From assembly GCA_018907035.1 (NCBI GenBank), contig JACCIC010000018.1:1342501-1406500 (forward strand): a stretch of DNA of 64,000 bases, written 5' to 3'. Origin of the DNA: Sycobia sp. Sy_11. Taxonomy: Eukaryota; Arthropoda; Insecta; Hymenoptera; Epichrysomallidae. Each line of letters starts with the position of its first letter. The first letter of the stretch is position 1. The notes under the pieces were generated by a model that was not told the DNA's origin, did not search any database, and saw only the letters and a program-made list of their open reading frames with translations. Below are positions 62,499 to 64,000 of this stretch, piece after piece. Made by a program: the position numbers and the translations under genes.

Positions 62499-64000
62499 TT
62501 AGGAATATAAAATAACATTGTATGCTTGGAATATTGCCGGTGCTACTTCCATTACTCTCGATTTTAATGATAGCTGAAAAAAATTTTGTTAATTAGTTTT
62601 GAAAATAGAAGTATATTATAATAAAAAATTGTAAGTAACAGTATAAATTTACCGAAATATCTGGATTTCCTGGTTGAATTTTCAATTCTATGAGTACCCA
62701 TACATTATTTGTAAGTTTCAGTGACTGGTACAGCATATCTTGCCCTTCAACATTTCTTTTTGCTATCGTGAAGACATTATTTTGTTGCATTTTTGATACG
62801 ACTTGATCTGTTGTTAACATTATACCAGATAGTGTATACTGGATCTAAAAAAAAAGTAATTAATTTTTTATAAGATAAAGTATAATATTGAAATTTAAAT
62901 GTTTATTTACTTCATTTTGAGCAGGAATATCTTTCCAAGTTGAAAGAAATACTCTTTTATCTAATTGACCATCTTTGGTAAAGTAAATATTCATGGGTAC
63001 TATACAAGCGAAATAAAATATATCAATATTATTTTTTATTGCAACTTGAAGATTATTAAGAGGATCCATTCGTTGGACTGCTCCTACTGTAGATAACAGT
63101 ACACTAACTTCTATACTTTGTCCAGGGTTTAAAGGGGCTGGAACTTGCAATGGAGTTACAGGTGCCAAACCAAAACTATTTTTGTTTAACTGAATTGCAA
63201 AACCACCCATAGGTTGCATTGCTTTATTTGTAAAGGTCATGTCCATACTTATTTGACCATTCCTAATGAAAATTTTATAAATAACATATTAGATGGATTA
63301 AAATTTTATTAATTATGAAAAATTATCCACTAAAACTATTGAACTTACTTCCTGGAAAATGTACCCATAATATCAAAACCTTTTCCTTTCTCTGCTGGTA
63401 ACCAATTAACTTTTGGTTGTACATATGATGTAGTTCCTTGAGTAAAACCAAATATATCTCCTAATAATCCAGTGGTACTTTGAGATACAGAAGGTTGAGC
63501 AACACCTAACTCTGAACTTCCAAGAATACTATCAAGGCCACTACTTAAAAGATCCATACCTACTCCTGATGAAATTGTAGGAGCTGGTGATACTGATGAT
63601 GAACCTCCTACGTTAAAAATTTTATTATAGTAATTTTTGTATTAAAAAGAAAATTTAAACAAATATTTAATTTTAAATTACCAATATCCATACTAAGCAA
63701 ATCACCAATTAAAGAATCTTGTGCTGGAATAACTTGAGCTTGAGGTTGAGATTTTACTGATGGATCATCATTTGAATTACTTCTAGCTGGTAGTGACTTT
63801 CTTGTCCCTGCTGCTCTTCCTTCAACAAAAGCTGTAGGTGGCTTATGATATACTGAAGCTAAACTAGAAATATGACAAATAAGTTCATCCAGCAATGTTG
63901 GTTCTAAAAGATCTGTTTCCTCGGAAATCAATGGCTTTTCAGCAAGTACTACTTCTTTAGCAGCTGCAGGATCTGTACTTAATAATCTCCAATAAATAAA
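62499..64000 (-). CDS. AP-1-2beta: AP-1/AP-2 beta-adaptin, C-terminal half (runs off window)
   Basis: Exons in transcript order: from beyond 64000 to 63682, then 63607-63349, 63262-62911, 62844-62653 and 62573-62499 (stop TAA 62499-62501). The first exon matches the end of the trunk ([40 protein letters not shown]). A Ser/Gly/Pro-rich hinge with LLSMDI and short DLL/DIF motifs follows. Next comes the beta ear: [50 protein letters not shown] and [20 protein letters not shown]. Insects use one beta subunit for both AP-1 and AP-2. It binds dileucine cargo, clathrin through the hinge, and accessory proteins through the ear. The N-terminal trunk lies outside the window. Confidence 0.93.

Noticed and set aside
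1..64000. CRISPR arrays, operons, bacterial insertion sequences
   Set aside because: No regularly spaced repeats or prokaryotic gene organisation. All supported genes except WDR18 have spliceosomal introns.

Overview
This is an AT-rich insect nuclear DNA window. It holds seven conserved protein-coding genes with short GT-AG introns, dense microsatellites and several decayed retroelements. Single insect-style orthologues (one beta-adaptin gene, one SBF gene with a C1 domain, one UBR1/2 gene), very AT-rich introns and occasional GC-rich exons suggest Hymenoptera. The order is an inference; the insect assignment is firmer.

Layout: 1-8 kb is mostly non-coding, with a possible GC-rich neuropeptide-like exon pair on the minus strand (about 0.5 and 1.5 kb) and a 220-bp palindrome at 5.6-5.8 kb. 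8.05-9.34 kb is the single-exon WDR18 gene (minus). 13.1-20.4 kb is SMARCE1/BAP111 (plus), whose C-terminus is spread over eleven glutamine-rich exons. All introns linking these exons to each other and to the exons on either side of the array are phase 1. 20.85-22.4 kb is MCTS1 (minus, six exons), tail-to-tail with SMARCE1. 25.56-33.92 kb is a complete UBR1/UBR2-type N-recognin in four coding exons, with a Penelope-like element in its third coding intron. 34-46.7 kb is gene-free and repeat-rich: remnants of an R1-clade LINE, a second non-LTR element carrying a clean short nested insertion, two Penelope-like terminal motifs and a copia fragment. 46.76-59.75 kb is the 26-exon SBF (MTMR5/13) gene. 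61.1-62.1 kb is RpS27. The right edge holds the 3' half of the AP-1/AP-2 beta-adaptin gene (minus, continues beyond the window).

Exon structures were worked out by hand from splice signals, reading phase and remembered family sequences. The joined reading frames close without internal stops: MCTS1 182 aa, UBR 1793 aa, SBF 2032 aa, SMARCE1 1208 aa if every exon is used. The genes have unrelated housekeeping roles: ribosome biogenesis, chromatin remodelling, translation re-initiation, N-degron proteolysis, phosphoinositide/Rab regulation, the ribosome itself and clathrin traffic. They form no evident pathway. The most unusual structures are the SMARCE1 exon array and the Penelope-type repeat family with hammerhead-like cores.
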